Source of the DNA: Rhizopus arrhizus
Taxonomy: Eukaryota > Mucoromycota > Mucoromycetes > Mucorales > Rhizopodaceae
Direction of reading: 5' to 3'
NCBI GenBank assembly: GCA_024220505.1
Contig: JAKZZE010000022.1
Location: forward strand, 124,001-188,000
DNA: 64,000 nucleotides
Shown here: one piece after another, positions 35,888 through 47,488 of the stretch
Layout of the letters: every line of letters begins with the position of its first letter
Numbering within the stretch: the stretch's first letter is position 1
Program-made: the position numbers and the translations under genes
The notes under the pieces: generated by a model
Databases searched by the model: none
What the model was told of the DNA's origin: nothing
What the model saw: only the letters and a program-made list of their open reading frames with translations

Positions 35888-38056
35888 ATGGATGAGCTAT
35901 CTGATGTTTACAGCAATGTGAACCGGGAATCTTTAACATATGATGGAATAGACTATGACCATTTGCGTGATGTAGTGATTGCACAAGTAGAAAATTTAAA
36001 AGAACAATTGAATTTGGAAAATACTACACTTCCTGCTGATGAAGACATGTTTCGAATTGCTGGTACAAGTGCACAAATTCAAAGACAAGAACAAGAAGAG
36101 GAAAGCCAATTGTTGAACTCTGGTGTATCCGAGTTATCTGATTCGTTGTCAGATTGGGGCGTTTCATTTACACCAATAAAAGTGCCGCTGATGATTACAG
36201 ATATTTCCATAAGTTTGGAAACACTGGTACCTCGTTTAATTAAACTAGGTATCGATATTACAAAGCTAACTGCTAAGGCATGGGGAGGTACTCGCACAAA
36301 GAATATACCAGATGTTACTGTTCTTGGTCCGTTTCTTCCAGTACTGGAACCTATCATTGGTTTTGGAGAACCCATATCATATGAAAAGTACGAAACTTAC
36401 TCGGAAGGAGAGTTGTTGGTAACCAGCCCAAGTGTGACGTTTGAATTTTGGACAAGCTTGATGCCAATATTTCATACAATGTTATTTTGTGGATCCCTGG
36501 TTAATGGTAATCTGAATTCCGGGATGACAGTCAGACGTGGCTTTGCACATGGGATACTTCCTCTTGGTCTAAATGGTGTAAGGGTAAACCAAGCGTATTA
36601 CTACCTTTTGAAAATGGCTGAAGAAGTCTGGAAAAGGGGAACTTGTGCGGAAGATTGGAACGATCATAGATGGCAACAATGGTCAAATCAATTCAATCCT
36701 AAATCCAAATGCAAAGCTTCTGTAGTTCGAGATCTTGTTAGGATTGCTATAATTGGTGGCAATGTGGCTATACGAGTATCAGACATTGAAACTGCAGCAA
36801 TCGCATTTGCTTTGGCGCAGGTAAAGCTTTGCAGGATTGAAGCGTTGGATTTTGGTCTTGGTCCAAGAATTTATGGATTAGAAGAAGCTGGTTTCAAAAC
36901 ATTGAATCTGAAAGCATCAAGAATGGAAAAAGAATTTTTTACGTATCGATACATCAATCGAAAGTCTGTTTTTAACTTGTGTGGAGTGTCAGCTGAGTTT
37001 GAGGAAGATTTAATGCGTTGGCTAGACGATGAAATTGCGAGAACAATTTTTCTTGGAATCGAAAACGGTGATCCTCCTGGTACAGTAATAATGACACCAA
37101 GCTTTTGCGTTTTAGCAGACACAGGTGCAATCAAATCATTGGGACCGCTCATAAAAAACATCGCTATGGACATTGCTGAGAAATGTAGAGAATGCAAAGG
37201 AGCATGTATCAGTATGATACTCAAGATGGGTAATATGTCGTGTGTTGGATGCCGCACTGCACTTTTTCTCAATGCTGTTGTCTCTAACTATGTTGCTGGT
37301 GTTCTTTTGAAAGGTGGTATGGCAATCGACCAATGTACACTCTGTGGCGACTTGGAACGTACTTTGAAAAGCTTAAAACGGTTATCTCGACAAGGTGTGT
37401 ATGGGCTTGGAGCCTTTTTGACCAGTTGGTATATATTACGTAGTGGTGAAGATGCTCCTCACGAAGATTATGGTCCAATATTAGGAATTGAAATGGATGG
37501 TAAAGTACATGGTCTACGATATGCTATCAAGCCTGGCACAAAAGGATCCGTTTTGGTTAGTTTCAATGGACATATACATAATGGATCACATGCGTCGGCA
37601 TGCCTCGTATTTGAAGAGCCAGATCAATTCCACCATGAGTTAAATACAGCTAGGGTCGAACTAGTTACGGAGCAAACTCCAGATGTAATCCCGCAACAAA
37701 TTTTATTCGTTCGATCAGAACCCAATTATATTGCTGTTGATGCTTTTTTGGTGTATTCTACTGGTGAGCATTTACAAGTAGGACTAGGATCATGGAATTC
37801 TAGGAACAAGCATAGATGTATTGAAACAGCTGAAAATCTAGCAGTGCCCTTAAATGTGTCTCAATGTGTTGATGGACGCAGTACTGTCAGGCTCTTGGAT
37901 GATTTTAAGCACGTACTACACACTTATGGCAATGAATCATTACAATCGTGGATTAGTGGAGCTTTTATACGTGAACTATTATGGTTTCAAGGTTGTAGGC
38001 CTCTGAATAATGCTCTGGCATTGGTTTCACAAGGTGGTATATTGATTGAAGGCTGA
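35888..38056 (+). CDS. Intronless 722-aa orphan protein, possible endogenous viral capsid-like gene
   Basis: One uninterrupted 723-codon frame (stop included) from ATG 35888 to TGA 38056, in a window where genes of this size usually have many introns. The N-terminal 100 residues are acidic (QEQEEESQ). The rest alternates hydrophobic and polar segments with no signal peptide, no transmembrane run and no motif of an enzyme I know. A cysteine-rich patch lies near residues 432-460 (CRECKGAC, CVGC, then CTLC at about 483). An A-rich tract follows at about 38193-38224. Size, lack of introns and composition are compatible with a captured gag/capsid gene of a fungal dsRNA (totivirus-like) element, but I see no conserved motif that proves this. 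A lineage-specific fungal gene is the alternative. Confidence 0.6.
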   Translation: MDELSDVYSNVNRESLTYDGIDYDHLRDVVIAQVENLKEQLNLENTTLPADEDMFRIAGTSAQIQRQEQEEESQLLNSGVSELSDSLSDWGVSFTPIKVPLMITDISISLETLVPRLIKLGIDITKLTAKAWGGTRTKNIPDVTVLGPFLPVLEPIIGFGEPISYEKYETYSEGELLVTSPSVTFEFWTSLMPIFHTMLFCGSLVNGNLNSGMTVRRGFAHGILPLGLNGVRVNQAYYYLLKMAEEVWKRGTCAEDWNDHRWQQWSNQFNPKSKCKASVVRDLVRIAIIGGNVAIRVSDIETAAIAFALAQVKLCRIEALDFGLGPRIYGLEEAGFKTLNLKASRMEKEFFTYRYINRKSVFNLCGVSAEFEEDLMRWLDDEIARTIFLGIENGDPPGTVIMTPSFCVLADTGAIKSLGPLIKNIAMDIAEKCRECKGACISMILKMGNMSCVGCRTALFLNAVVSNYVAGVLLKGGMAIDQCTLCGDLERTLKSLKRLSRQGVYGLGAFLTSWYILRSGEDAPHEDYGPILGIEMDGKVHGLRYAIKPGTKGSVLVSFNGHIHNGSHASACLVFEEPDQFHHELNTARVELVTEQTPDVIPQQILFVRSEPNYIAVDAFLVYSTGEHLQVGLGSWNSRNKHRCIETAENLAVPLNVSQCVDGRSTVRLLDDFKHVLHTYGNESLQSWISGAFIRELLWFQGCRPLNNALALVSQGGILIEG

Positions 38057-39700
38057 TCTCAAAATTACAGGGCTATTGCCAATTGATGTACGAAATCTAT
38101 TATATCTACCATCATGAAAAGGCTTGATTATCACAAAATGATTTTGACAAGTAACGAATAAAATGGCTTTTACATTTTCAAAGATTCCAAATGTAAAAAA
38201 TAAAATAAAAATAAATAATTAAAATGGATCACTGGAATTTCATGATCATATGAAACTTTTTGACTCTATATATTATCATTATCAACTTACTATTCAAGAG
38301 AATAAAGATTAGTTGAGAGATATCTGCAGATAATATTTCGAAATTATGTGGTACTATTTAAGCGAATCAAAAAGAGTGCTGACAAGTGAAACATGAGTGA
38401 GTTTTAAACATGTGTAAAGAACAGATTAACAGTGTCGGTGACAACGAGGTTGACTTTCACAACAAATGGGTGTTAATTGATTAAGCAGGATTTTAGACCT
38501 ACAAGGCCCATAGCATGGGGTGATCATGTAAAGGAAAGTCATCTATTATTACTGTTCTCAGCCACAGGACAATCATTGCCATTATACTCAGAGAGATACA
38601 TCCTTGCAGCATGGTCAACTTAATGCTTAGGAAATTGGGATTCAGGTTACTGGGGATCTTGTACACAGACTTTATGTTATAGGCTTTAGAATGACAGCTA
38701 TGGTATATTCCATTAAACAATACCCATAAATTCTGTCAAAAACAACTTCACCATCTGCTTTAAATCGTACATGTCGAATACTGCCCTAAGTGATAACTAC
38801 AAAACCTGTTGGTATGAAAGGAAGAAAAGATTAATATGCTATTGTCTGAGCAGTGTTTTATAATTTTAATATTGTTTCATTCTATCGTATCCATTGTATG
38901 CTTATATCTGTAAGTCTTTTATACGTCCATGATAAAGCTTGAGAATGCCGTACGATAAGGTCTTATGGATGCATCTATTTATTTTTATCTCAGCTTTGCA
39001 AACCAAATATCCATTTTATGCATCAAAGACGAAGCATTACGTTAATTAAAATGCACTTGACCGTCATCTTTATTTTATTTGATTAAAAAAAAACTGAGCA
39101 AAAACATAATGCTATCGCTTTGCATATTCAGATAATATATTATTTAACGTTTAGTGAAGTGCCAAGGAATAGAAAATAGTTTTTTAATTAAAGTATCTTC
39201 CATTTTATTGTATCAAAAGAGAGTCTGTAGATACCATCCCCTTGAGTAGATTGTTTGGCGTAGGGTAATGTGATCATAGAGGTGGTGGTAACAATACTGT
39301 ATATAAGGGAACGTAGTACAGTATTTTAGGACTTGGATTATTCTATGTCGTTCTCAAGCAAACTTCCATTCTAAAAACGTCATACTTTACATCCCTATCA
39401 AAACCAAGACTTACATGTTTGGGGTCTGTGCAATGCTTTTATTAAATTCATCAAACTATAATAAATTAATATAACTACTTTTATTTAAAAACCTTAGCAA
39501 CTTCATTTTTATAAGTATTCAAGGTTAATGTGTTGGTCGGAAGCTTCCAAGCATAGATATATACATATTTAAAGAAAAAGTACAAATTAGGAAGAGGTGA
39601 AGAAAGAGGAGCGGAAAGGACAAGTTTGCTTGAAAATAAAAATGGGTCGAATTTATCTGTCTCTTTGGTCAAAATTGGACTACATCTTTTATTGATTTTC
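38057..39700. other. Intergenic, decayed coding traces only
   Basis: About 38490-38720 shows short frames on both strands with several stops (plus-strand GDHVKESHLLLLFSATGQSL). This could be an old transposon fragment but is not identifiable. The remainder is AT-rich without coding signal. Confidence 0.35.
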
Positions 39701-40352
39701 TCTCTATAAAGCAATCCAACATCAAGACCTTTAGCTAATTATTTAATCTTTATTAAATCAAGAGCGTCATAAATAAAAATCTCTTATTTTAATAAATCTT
39801 CTTATTTTTGTAGTACATTTATGCTTTCCGTTGATAAAAACATCTATTAAAAATATCGACTCTTTCCAACACATACCTCATTGAATGTATAAGCACAAAG
39901 TAAAAAAGGATGGGGTATATTTTCTTTGTAAAGGAATTTACTGTAAAAATGAAAGAAGGTGATGCTATGTCTTTTATTATGTAAATGAGGGATAGGTAAA
40001 GAGAGAAAAGAAAGAAAAAAAGATTGTATAGAGCATGATATTATATTTGATTCAGATACTGAAATAATTAAGGACAGTTTGTCTTGGAAAACAGATACAA
40101 GCAGGCACCTTTATAACCCTATTTATTCTAAAACAAAATTAAACCGACAAGAATGATTCAATAGAGACAAAAGATTTTATATGAACATGAATTCGTCAGC
40201 TAATAGTTCAATGGAAGACCACTATGCCAAAGCAGCCGTATGCTTGGCAAAAAAGATAGCTTTACCTTTTGATGCAGATGTATAAAAAAAAAGGGGGGGG
40301 CGGGGAAATGGTTTACCAAGCAATTTGCATGAAAAATATTACCACAAGATAG
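39701..40352 (+). repeat. Dispersed 650-bp repeat, copy 2
   Basis: Direct duplicate of 30814-31464, about 8.9 kb away. The same short frame MNMNSSANSSMEDHYAKAAV is present. Differences from copy 1 are mainly single substitutions, plus an A9-G7 tract at 40285-40301 in place of the AT microsatellite. Sequence immediately outside the shared block is unrelated between the copies. Confidence 0.88.
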
Positions 40353-40371
40353 TTACCTACCTTTGTAGAAA

Positions 40372-40606
40372 TTAAATCACTCATCGACACAGCAGTATCT
40401 TTGTCAGTGTTCGAAACATTGTCTTTCAACGAAAACAAGATATTAGATACTTTGTCTTTAATATCTCCCATGGCACCTAGCAAACAAAGTGCAATAAAAC
40501 TACTTGACAAGTCTACTTGTCGCTTAGAGTACTCTTGAACTTGAATCATCAAATTTTCAGAAAATTTAGAAAAAATGAAGCTTTGCCCTTTTTTTTTATG
40601 CCGCAA
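40372..40606 (-). CDS. Possible exon of an unknown gene
   Basis: A protein-like minus frame reads FSENLMIQVQEYSKRQVDLS, then LGAMGDIKDKVSNILFSLKD and TDKDTAVSMSDLISTK. It ends at a GTAGGT donor-like site at 40371, right beside repeat copy 2. No downstream acceptor exon can be assigned. It may be the 5' exon of a gene disrupted by, or carried with, the repeat. No family recognised. Confidence 0.3.
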
Positions 40607-41521
40607 AAATTACATAGGAGCGTGTTTGATGCAGTTGGTGTGAATTGAACCCTATTTTTCGTCATGGAACAATGGTTTAAAGATTTCAAATTCAGTTGGT
40701 GGCTAAAGTATTTGATAGAAAAGTGATGGGTTTTTTTTTAAAAAAAATCGCAACAGTCTGCTTTCATGCTCCTCGTTTGTTTATTCGTGTTAATTATGTG
40801 ATTCCGCATTTTATGTTCAATAAAAGTTGCCATCTGCAAAAAAAAATAGATTGCCACAATAAAAGAGTAAGAAGCTTGCAAGAAAAGAAAGATGGATGAA
40901 AACAATGATTTTGTATTCATTTGAACAGGAAGCGCTTGATCTACATTAGGAAACTGTCAATCGGGCCGCAACCGGATAATTGCATGCTTATGCAGTTTTA
41001 CTGTGTAAAGTAGGGAGCAGGCAAAAATCTTTGTAGCGCACAGGACAGGTGTTTGACAAGATCTTTGTGGAATATATTTAAAATAACAAGTTCAAATAAA
41101 TAAAACCAAAGAATTTAACTTTAGTATTGTTTCTATGATTTTCATACAAATTCAACACAGCCTATGACGATGCTCAATCTTGGATTTGTCGTCAAGGTCA
41201 GTTATGAACATAGTTAATCATCTTTTCTGAATTTAATTAATTTTTTCATAAGTTTGGCAAAAAGGTGTCAATAAGGTTGATATGGAAACATAATGTGCTT
41301 TCTAAATAACATAAATAAAGGGTCACTTTGATTTAAAAAAAGACCTTAGACTACTCTCTTTCTGTAAATGCATTTTTCCGTTTCTCATGTTCTTTTAAAT
41401 TATTAATTTTTTTTTACGAGCCTGATCTATTAAAAGGATTATGTGGGGTGTTGCTTATTCAATAACCGCAAAAAGCAAATTTTTTCCAAAAAAAAATTAG
41501 CTTTTTTTTTCTCCACATAAA

Positions 41522-43676
41522 ATGGGAAACTTATTTTCAAGATCTGTCAACGATCTAAATAAAGGAAATAAGCGATCGCTTGAACCAGAAGAAATAAATG
41601 GTGATTATAAACGAGTTCGGCTTGAAAGCATAGTAACAGAAGAGAATGTGGGTATCATTGCTTATGTGAATCCAAATCTTCCCGGGTTCCACAGTATTTT
41701 GAAATATAGGTATTAAAAAAAAAAAAAAGCGAAATAATAAGCAAAGGCTAAATGATAAATGTAGAGCTGAGGACTTTCTTGTGAATGAAGTGGATATGGA
41801 AAAAAACATTATACATCTTACTTCTTTAGAAGCTCCAAACACAAAAGCTAAAGTAAGTACCAGAACATGTTTTCCAGTGTTTAACTAAAGCGCATCGTAG
41901 GATCAGGAAATCGATATACTTGAACCTAAGGAGTTTGATAATCAGGTTGCCAATATCATGGGAGAAGAATTTGCAGTACAATTTCGTCAATTTTTAGAAA
42001 ATCCTGAAGATAAAGATGCTGTTCTTACTGTTCCTGTAAACAAAGACAGAGTTTATATAACAATACAGATTTAACACATACTTTCCAGGCTGACAAGGAT
42101 CAACGTATCAAGCTTTATCGTCTGTTAGAAAATAATTTAGAAACAAAACTGTACAGTCGTGGTAAAGATGGAAATATGATTATAAAATGGCCAACGTCTA
42201 CCGAATATCAAGAGGGTATACAATTTAACAGACAAAAAAAAAAAAGGTTAATTACGTTTTTTAGAATATATTGATTGGAATACAATTGGAGGAGATTATT
42301 TACAAGTGCACATGTATAAATCAGGCATTGATACAATGAATGCCATCAATGTGATTTCAAGTAAAGCAGGGCAAGTACACGCACAAAGTGAATCTTATTG
42401 TATTAACATGTCAGTAGTGTTCACGCAAAGCATTTTGGATATGCAGGAACAAAAGATGCTAGGGCAATCACAACCCAAGCTTTATCATTAAAACGAATCA
42501 AACCAGGTCGTTTTGTGGCTGCAAAAGAAGAGTTGATGAAGAGTGGAATTTACATTGGTGATTACAAGTGAGTGGTGCACTATTTGACATTTTTTCATAC
42601 CTAATTCATACTGCTTTAGGTTTGTAAAGAACGGATTGACCCTTGGGGATCTTGGAGGAAACCATTTTACTATTGTCCTCAGGTAAACAATACAAAACCA
42701 TCAAGTTATCCTGTAACTCATCCTTTTTATCAGAGACGTGAAGGATATTACTGAAGCTGGTTTACAGACGTCTTTAGAATCATTAAGAGATAATGGATTT
42801 TTGAATTATTTTGGAATGCAACGATTTGGTACAAGCACAGTTTTAACTCACACCATTGGATGTGCCATCATGAAAAAGAGATATGAAGAAGCATCCGATT
42901 TGATTCTTTGCCCAAGAGAAGGGGGTACATGAAAACGGCTGTGTTTGTTTTTTGTAGCTCATCATGCTTGATATAGAACGTGAGGATTATAATAATGCAA
43001 GACAGCTTTGGAAGGACACCAGAAATGCTGAAGCTACTCTTGCCATTTTTCCTAAGAGAGCTATGGCTGAACGCAAACTACTCATGTTTTATTCAAGAAA
43101 TCCAGGTCAACATGCTAATGCAATTAAAAACGTAAAGTGCATGTTTCTTTGCTGCAATAGGCCCCTTGATTTACTGTTTTTTTTTTTTATAGTTACCCAG
43201 ACACATGTTGTCTTTGTATTCTCACGCATATCAATCTTATGTTTGGAACCGAGTTGTCTCTGAACGGGCTAGACTTTATGGATCTCATAAGCCTTTAGTG
43301 GGTGATATTGTTCTTATTGAAAATGAAAAGAAGGATGCTTCTAAACGTGATTCTAAAAGAGATCGTGTTGGAAGACGTGATTTTAATAGCGTAAAATGAA
43401 AAAAAAATGATTTACAGAAGAATTCAACTCTTTTTTTTTAGCGCAAGGTTCCCAAGGTGTTGACTGAAGAGGATGTAGATAATTATTCAATAGAAGATGT
43501 TGTCTATCCTTTACCCGGTAGATTGTCTGTTTACCCAGAAAATGAAATAAAGAAACTTTATGTAGAAATTATGGGTAAAATAATATAATGGTTAATGTTA
43601 CGATAACTGATGAACTGTTGTATTTAATAGCTGAAGATGGTATTTCGATAGATAAAAAGGACAGGCATTTTGAGTA

Positions 43677-43709
<33 letters not shown>

Positions 43710-44122
43710 ACCTCCTTTTTGGAACAAGAAGCTAATACAAAATATGATAGGGGCTTAAATGGAGATTATCGTCCCTTGTTGGCAAAACCAGAACAGATGA
43801 GCTGGTAATTTAATTGATAGATAATAGCCTCAGTTTTCTTATATTATCTCAGGTCTTTTATTCGTTATAATGATCCAGTCGAAAAGCTCTGTAACACTGA
43901 TATAGACAGACTCCATGGTTTACCCGAACCTACTGGTGTACAAGGTAAAAGTACAAGATAGGTTGCGAACAAGAGCTAATCCTATTCATTACAGATGGTC
44001 AGTATTTAGCTTTAAAAGTTGAATTTACTTTAGGAACTAGTCAATATGCTACAATGGCATTAAGAGAAATCATGAGAGCAGAAACCTCTTCTCAAGTTCA
44101 ATCTACTCTTTCACATCATTAA
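41522..44122 (+). CDS. PUS7: Multisubstrate tRNA/mRNA pseudouridine synthase Pus7 (TruD family), 616 aa, 15 exons
   Basis: Exons: 41522-41709, 41765-41852, 41901-42035, 42089-42215, 42265-42370, 42418-42567, 42620-42682, 42734-42924, 42977-43131, 43193-43390, 43442-43574, 43631-43673, 43751-43804, 43853-43944, 43995-44122. TruD motifs are clear: RAEDFLVNEVD, then GVHAKHFGYAGTKDARAITT with the catalytic aspartate D228. Next come NGLTLGDLGGNHFTIVLR, NYFGMQRFG (residues 310-318), SYVWNRVVSERARLYG and the C-terminal LNGDYRPLLAKP. It isomerises specific uridines to pseudouridine in tRNA, snRNA and mRNA. The intron after 42370 starts with GC (GCAAGT), needed to keep the conserved GV-HAKHFGYAGTKD frame. 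The intron 43674-43750 contains a T28-type run. It lies upstream of the uricase gene on the same strand. Confidence 0.92.
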
Positions 44123-44341
44123 AAATGTTAATTTTGCATAAATTATATATTTTTTTTTCCCTTGTATCAATTTAATCATACCACAATTTGACTCTGAGTC
44201 TTAAAGATATAAAATATACCTCCTGTATTCTCACTCTGATAATACCCTATCCAAATTAGGTTAATAGTACTGTCTATATAAATCAAATGGTTTATCTTTT
44301 TTTTTTTATCTCCCTTTTTTCTTTATTGATAATAGTTCAAA

Positions 44342-45397
44342 ATGACTGTAAATTCCAATGTTTATCTGAAGCATGCTCGTTATGGTAAAGATCTTGTTCG
44401 TCTGTTGAGAGTATATAAAGAAGGTGATGTTCAACACTGTACAGAACTTACTGTAAGTTGTATGATAAGATGGGACGTGTTTATGTTAATATCAAATTAG
44501 GTGAGATTGTTATTAGAAGGTGATATTGAAACTTCTTATACCAAAGCAGATAATTCGGTTATTGTTGCTACAGGTAAAATAAAAAAAAATAAAAGGAAAA
44601 AGAAAGATGGACTGAGATATAAAGAAGATACTTGCAAGAATACGATCAATATATTAGCAAAGAAAAGTGATAATGTAGACAATATCGAACTCTTTGGTCA
44701 AGAGATAACAAAACACGTATTGAAGCAATATGCTCATATCTCTGGTGCATTTGTTGATATCATCAAACACAAGTGGACAAGGATGATTGTTGACGGTAAA
44801 CCACATAACCACTCATTTTTACGGGATGGAGAAGATATTCAGACAACCTCTGTTCATCACTATCGAGTTGGCAATAAGATTCACATCACCTCCGGACTTC
44901 AAAAACTTCTTGTGTTAAAGACAACTGGTTCTGCTTTCCATGGGTTCTATAAGGATGAATATACGACACTTGTCGAGACCTGGGATCGTATATTTTCTAC
45001 TTCGGTGGATGCCAAATGGACTTTTAGCTCTAATTCTCCTGATGTACTTTCCAAGATTGATTATAAAAAGATTCATGCAGGTGTCCGTCAAATTACTTGT
45101 GACACATTCGCAAAGGATGATTCAGCCTCTGTACAAGCCACACTTTATCTTATGCAGCAACAAATCTTGACAAAATTCCCTGAAGTGGCAGAGGTTTCTT
45201 ATGCTTTACCTAATAAGCATTATGTTGGTATCGATTTGAGTAAATTTAATATTGATAATACTGGCAAGAATACTAGTCTTTATTATCCTCAAGCTGATCC
45301 TTCAGGTAAAATATGTTATTTGATTCATGTTCAAACTTAACTGTTTTCAATAGGTCTTATTACAGCTGTCGCAGGTCGTAAAGACTCTAAATTGTAA
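44342..45397 (+). CDS. Urate oxidase (uricase), peroxisomal, 301 aa
   Basis: Exons 44342-44452, 44501-44573, 44628-45305, 45354-45397. It oxidises urate to 5-hydroxyisourate in purine breakdown. Family marks are HARYGKDLVRLLRV with the catalytic lysine K16, VATDTCKNTINILAK with the active-site threonine T61, VDGKPHNHSF, LLVLKTTGSAFHGF, WDRIFSTSVDAKW and NKHYVGIDLS carrying the catalytic histidine. The C-terminus is SKL, a canonical type-1 peroxisomal targeting signal encoded in the short last exon. Length is that of the family (about 300 aa). The acceptor at 44628 is chosen over one 3 nt upstream because it gives the family sequence VATD. Confidence 0.95.
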
Positions 45398-46356
45398 TGT
45401 TTAATAAAATAAATAGATTTAACAATGTTAAAAAAAGGGGTTGTGTAACGGTTCTATTTGATGTTACACTTTCAATACCAGTGACGTCTTCTCTTTTACC
45501 AGTGGAGGTCTACTGCTGACTAAAAAGAGTCATGTTTTCCTTGACGTGATCAGTTTGCATGAAAGATACGCAACATGACACAAAATAAATTGTGAGAGGA
45601 CACTGTTGTATAACAAATGATGTGGCATCATCGGATTTCTTATAAATAATGCAAGTAGTGAAAGGGATTGATCAAACAGAGATGAATGACACTAGACAGT
45701 ATTCATTTTGTCATCAATAACCAGAGTTTTCAATAAAATTATTCACAATCATTCGTCTGACAATAACCCTAGGATCACAAAATAAGATAGATATCCAATT
45801 TGTTGTCAATCTTTAGAGCATTGAGAGACATCGCTGTTTAAATTGTTTTTATGTTATAAAATACATTAGCTTCACTGATGAGTGAAAATAAAATGAAATT
45901 TTAACTTATTCTTGGTAACAAATAAATTATGATTCAATTTATCTTAAACATAATTATTATTTATATGAAAAGATGAAACAAAAAAATAGCTGAGAATCGT
46001 TTACAAATCGTGTGTACACGGAATGTATTCCGTTACAATCATTCGGAGATTGGGTTTATCAAAACAAGGAAAATAATAAAACTGTGGTTGAGTTTATAGA
46101 AAGAAAGAAAAAGAAAAAAACCTCAAGGCTGTCACGTTGGATATGTAAATGCGTGTATGCGTGTGATAAATGGTTGTTATGACTTATTGACAATGTGTTG
46201 TTATTATTTATTGTTGTCATGGTTTTATGTAAAAAAAAATTTTTTTTTTGTTATGGTTTCTATTGCCTATTTCAGACACTATATTTTTTCTTTTTGCAAG
46301 TATAAATACCTTTTTTTTTATATTTCTTTTTTCCCTTTATTCTTTTCTCTTTTAAT
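45398..46356. other. Intergenic, no gene seen
   Basis: AT-rich. It serves as the uricase 3' region and the SANT-gene promoter. A pyrimidine-rich leader precedes 46357. No coding signal. Confidence 0.45.
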
Positions 46357-46957
46357 ATGAATGGTAATTAATAAATTGTGTCTCTTTTTATTATTATTAT
46401 TCGCAGTGAAATAATTCTTTTGTTTAGTGTCAGATTTACTTAATCCTTTGACAACACCTTCAACTATAGAAAAAAGTCAAAGAATAAGATGTCTGTCAAC
46501 ACCTTTACTTCATAAATATCAGCCACATCCAGAAGACCAAGTTATAAATAAATCTCGTAGTCGATTTTCAGAATATGAAGATAACATTATTCGAGAAGGT
46601 GTTGCTCAAGGACTCACTTGGGGACAAATATCAGAATTATTACCACATCGTAAGCGTGCTACGTGTTTTAATCGCTATAGAACATTACAAGGTGTCAGAA
46701 AATCACGTAAATCCAGTACGGATGTTACCTCCCCTAATCTCATCCTACAACCACAACAGCAAGATATCCTCTATCAAACTAAATTCTCTGTAAATGAAAT
46801 TCAGAGCGAAATACTATCATCGTCATCATCACTATCATCTGATGATGATGACAATGAATCATCTTATTCACCTCCTCCTATGACCAAAACACATCGTTTA
46901 CATCCAATCAATCACACAAATTTATATCGTCGTCATTCTGCTTTTCATCATTTCTAA
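46357..46957 (+). CDS. SANT/Myb-like DNA-binding protein, 178 aa
   Basis: Exons 46357-46363 (7 nt, ATGAATG) and 46428-46957. The start needs the tiny first exon, because the second exon has no suitable ATG before the domain. Residues about 48-95 form one Myb/SANT-type repeat: RSRFSEYEDNIIREGVAQGL, TWGQISELLPHRKRATCFNR, YRTLQ, with two of the three spaced aromatic/tryptophan positions visible. The C-terminal half is serine/aspartate-rich (SSSSLSSDDDDNESS) and low-complexity. It is likely a small transcription regulator; the target is unknown. Confidence 0.75.
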
Positions 46958-47432
46958 ATTCATCCATACACTTTTATACAGCTCTTTACTATTCATCACA
47001 CATCTCACTGGTTGTTTTTATCACCAACCAATTCATCTTTCACTGTTTGTCTGAGATGATACCAAGAAAACCCTTTGACCTATTGTTTTTCTCTAATAAA
47101 TACTTTTTTTTTTTTTTATTGTAAATAAAGTTTCTTTTTTTTTTCTTTAAAAAAAAAAAGCATCTTTTATGTTACAATCATCAGCTCCGTGATAAAAAAA
47201 AAAGATGTAAAGATACACTATATAAATGGATTCTATTATACCTCTTAATCTCTTTATTATAAATGTAGATTGAAAAACATGTTGATAATAAAGTTAGATA
47301 TTTTGCTTAATCACAACAATCAATTTTTGATTGTGAATAATACTTTTTTGTTTCTGATAAATGAATCATAGGTAATAAAACATCTTAATGATCAGTGAGA
47401 TCGTTTGGATGATTGTTATGCTTGATAAACAA

Positions 47433-47466
<34 letters not shown>

Positions 47467-47488
47467 TCTTTTTTAATTCTTTTGTATC
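46958..47488. other. Convergent 3' intergenic region with homopolymer runs
   Basis: Lies between the ends of the SANT gene (+) and the RraA-like gene (-). It contains T13 and A11 runs and an A29 run at about 47435-47463, probably the 3' UTRs of both genes. Confidence 0.4.

Noticed and set aside
42371..42417. Alternative GT donor (CAA|GTACAC) with the acceptor before CATTTTGGATATG in PUS7
   Set aside because: It also keeps the frame but deletes the GVHAK residues that precede FGYAGTKD in the family. The GC donor with ideal GCAAGT context retains them.
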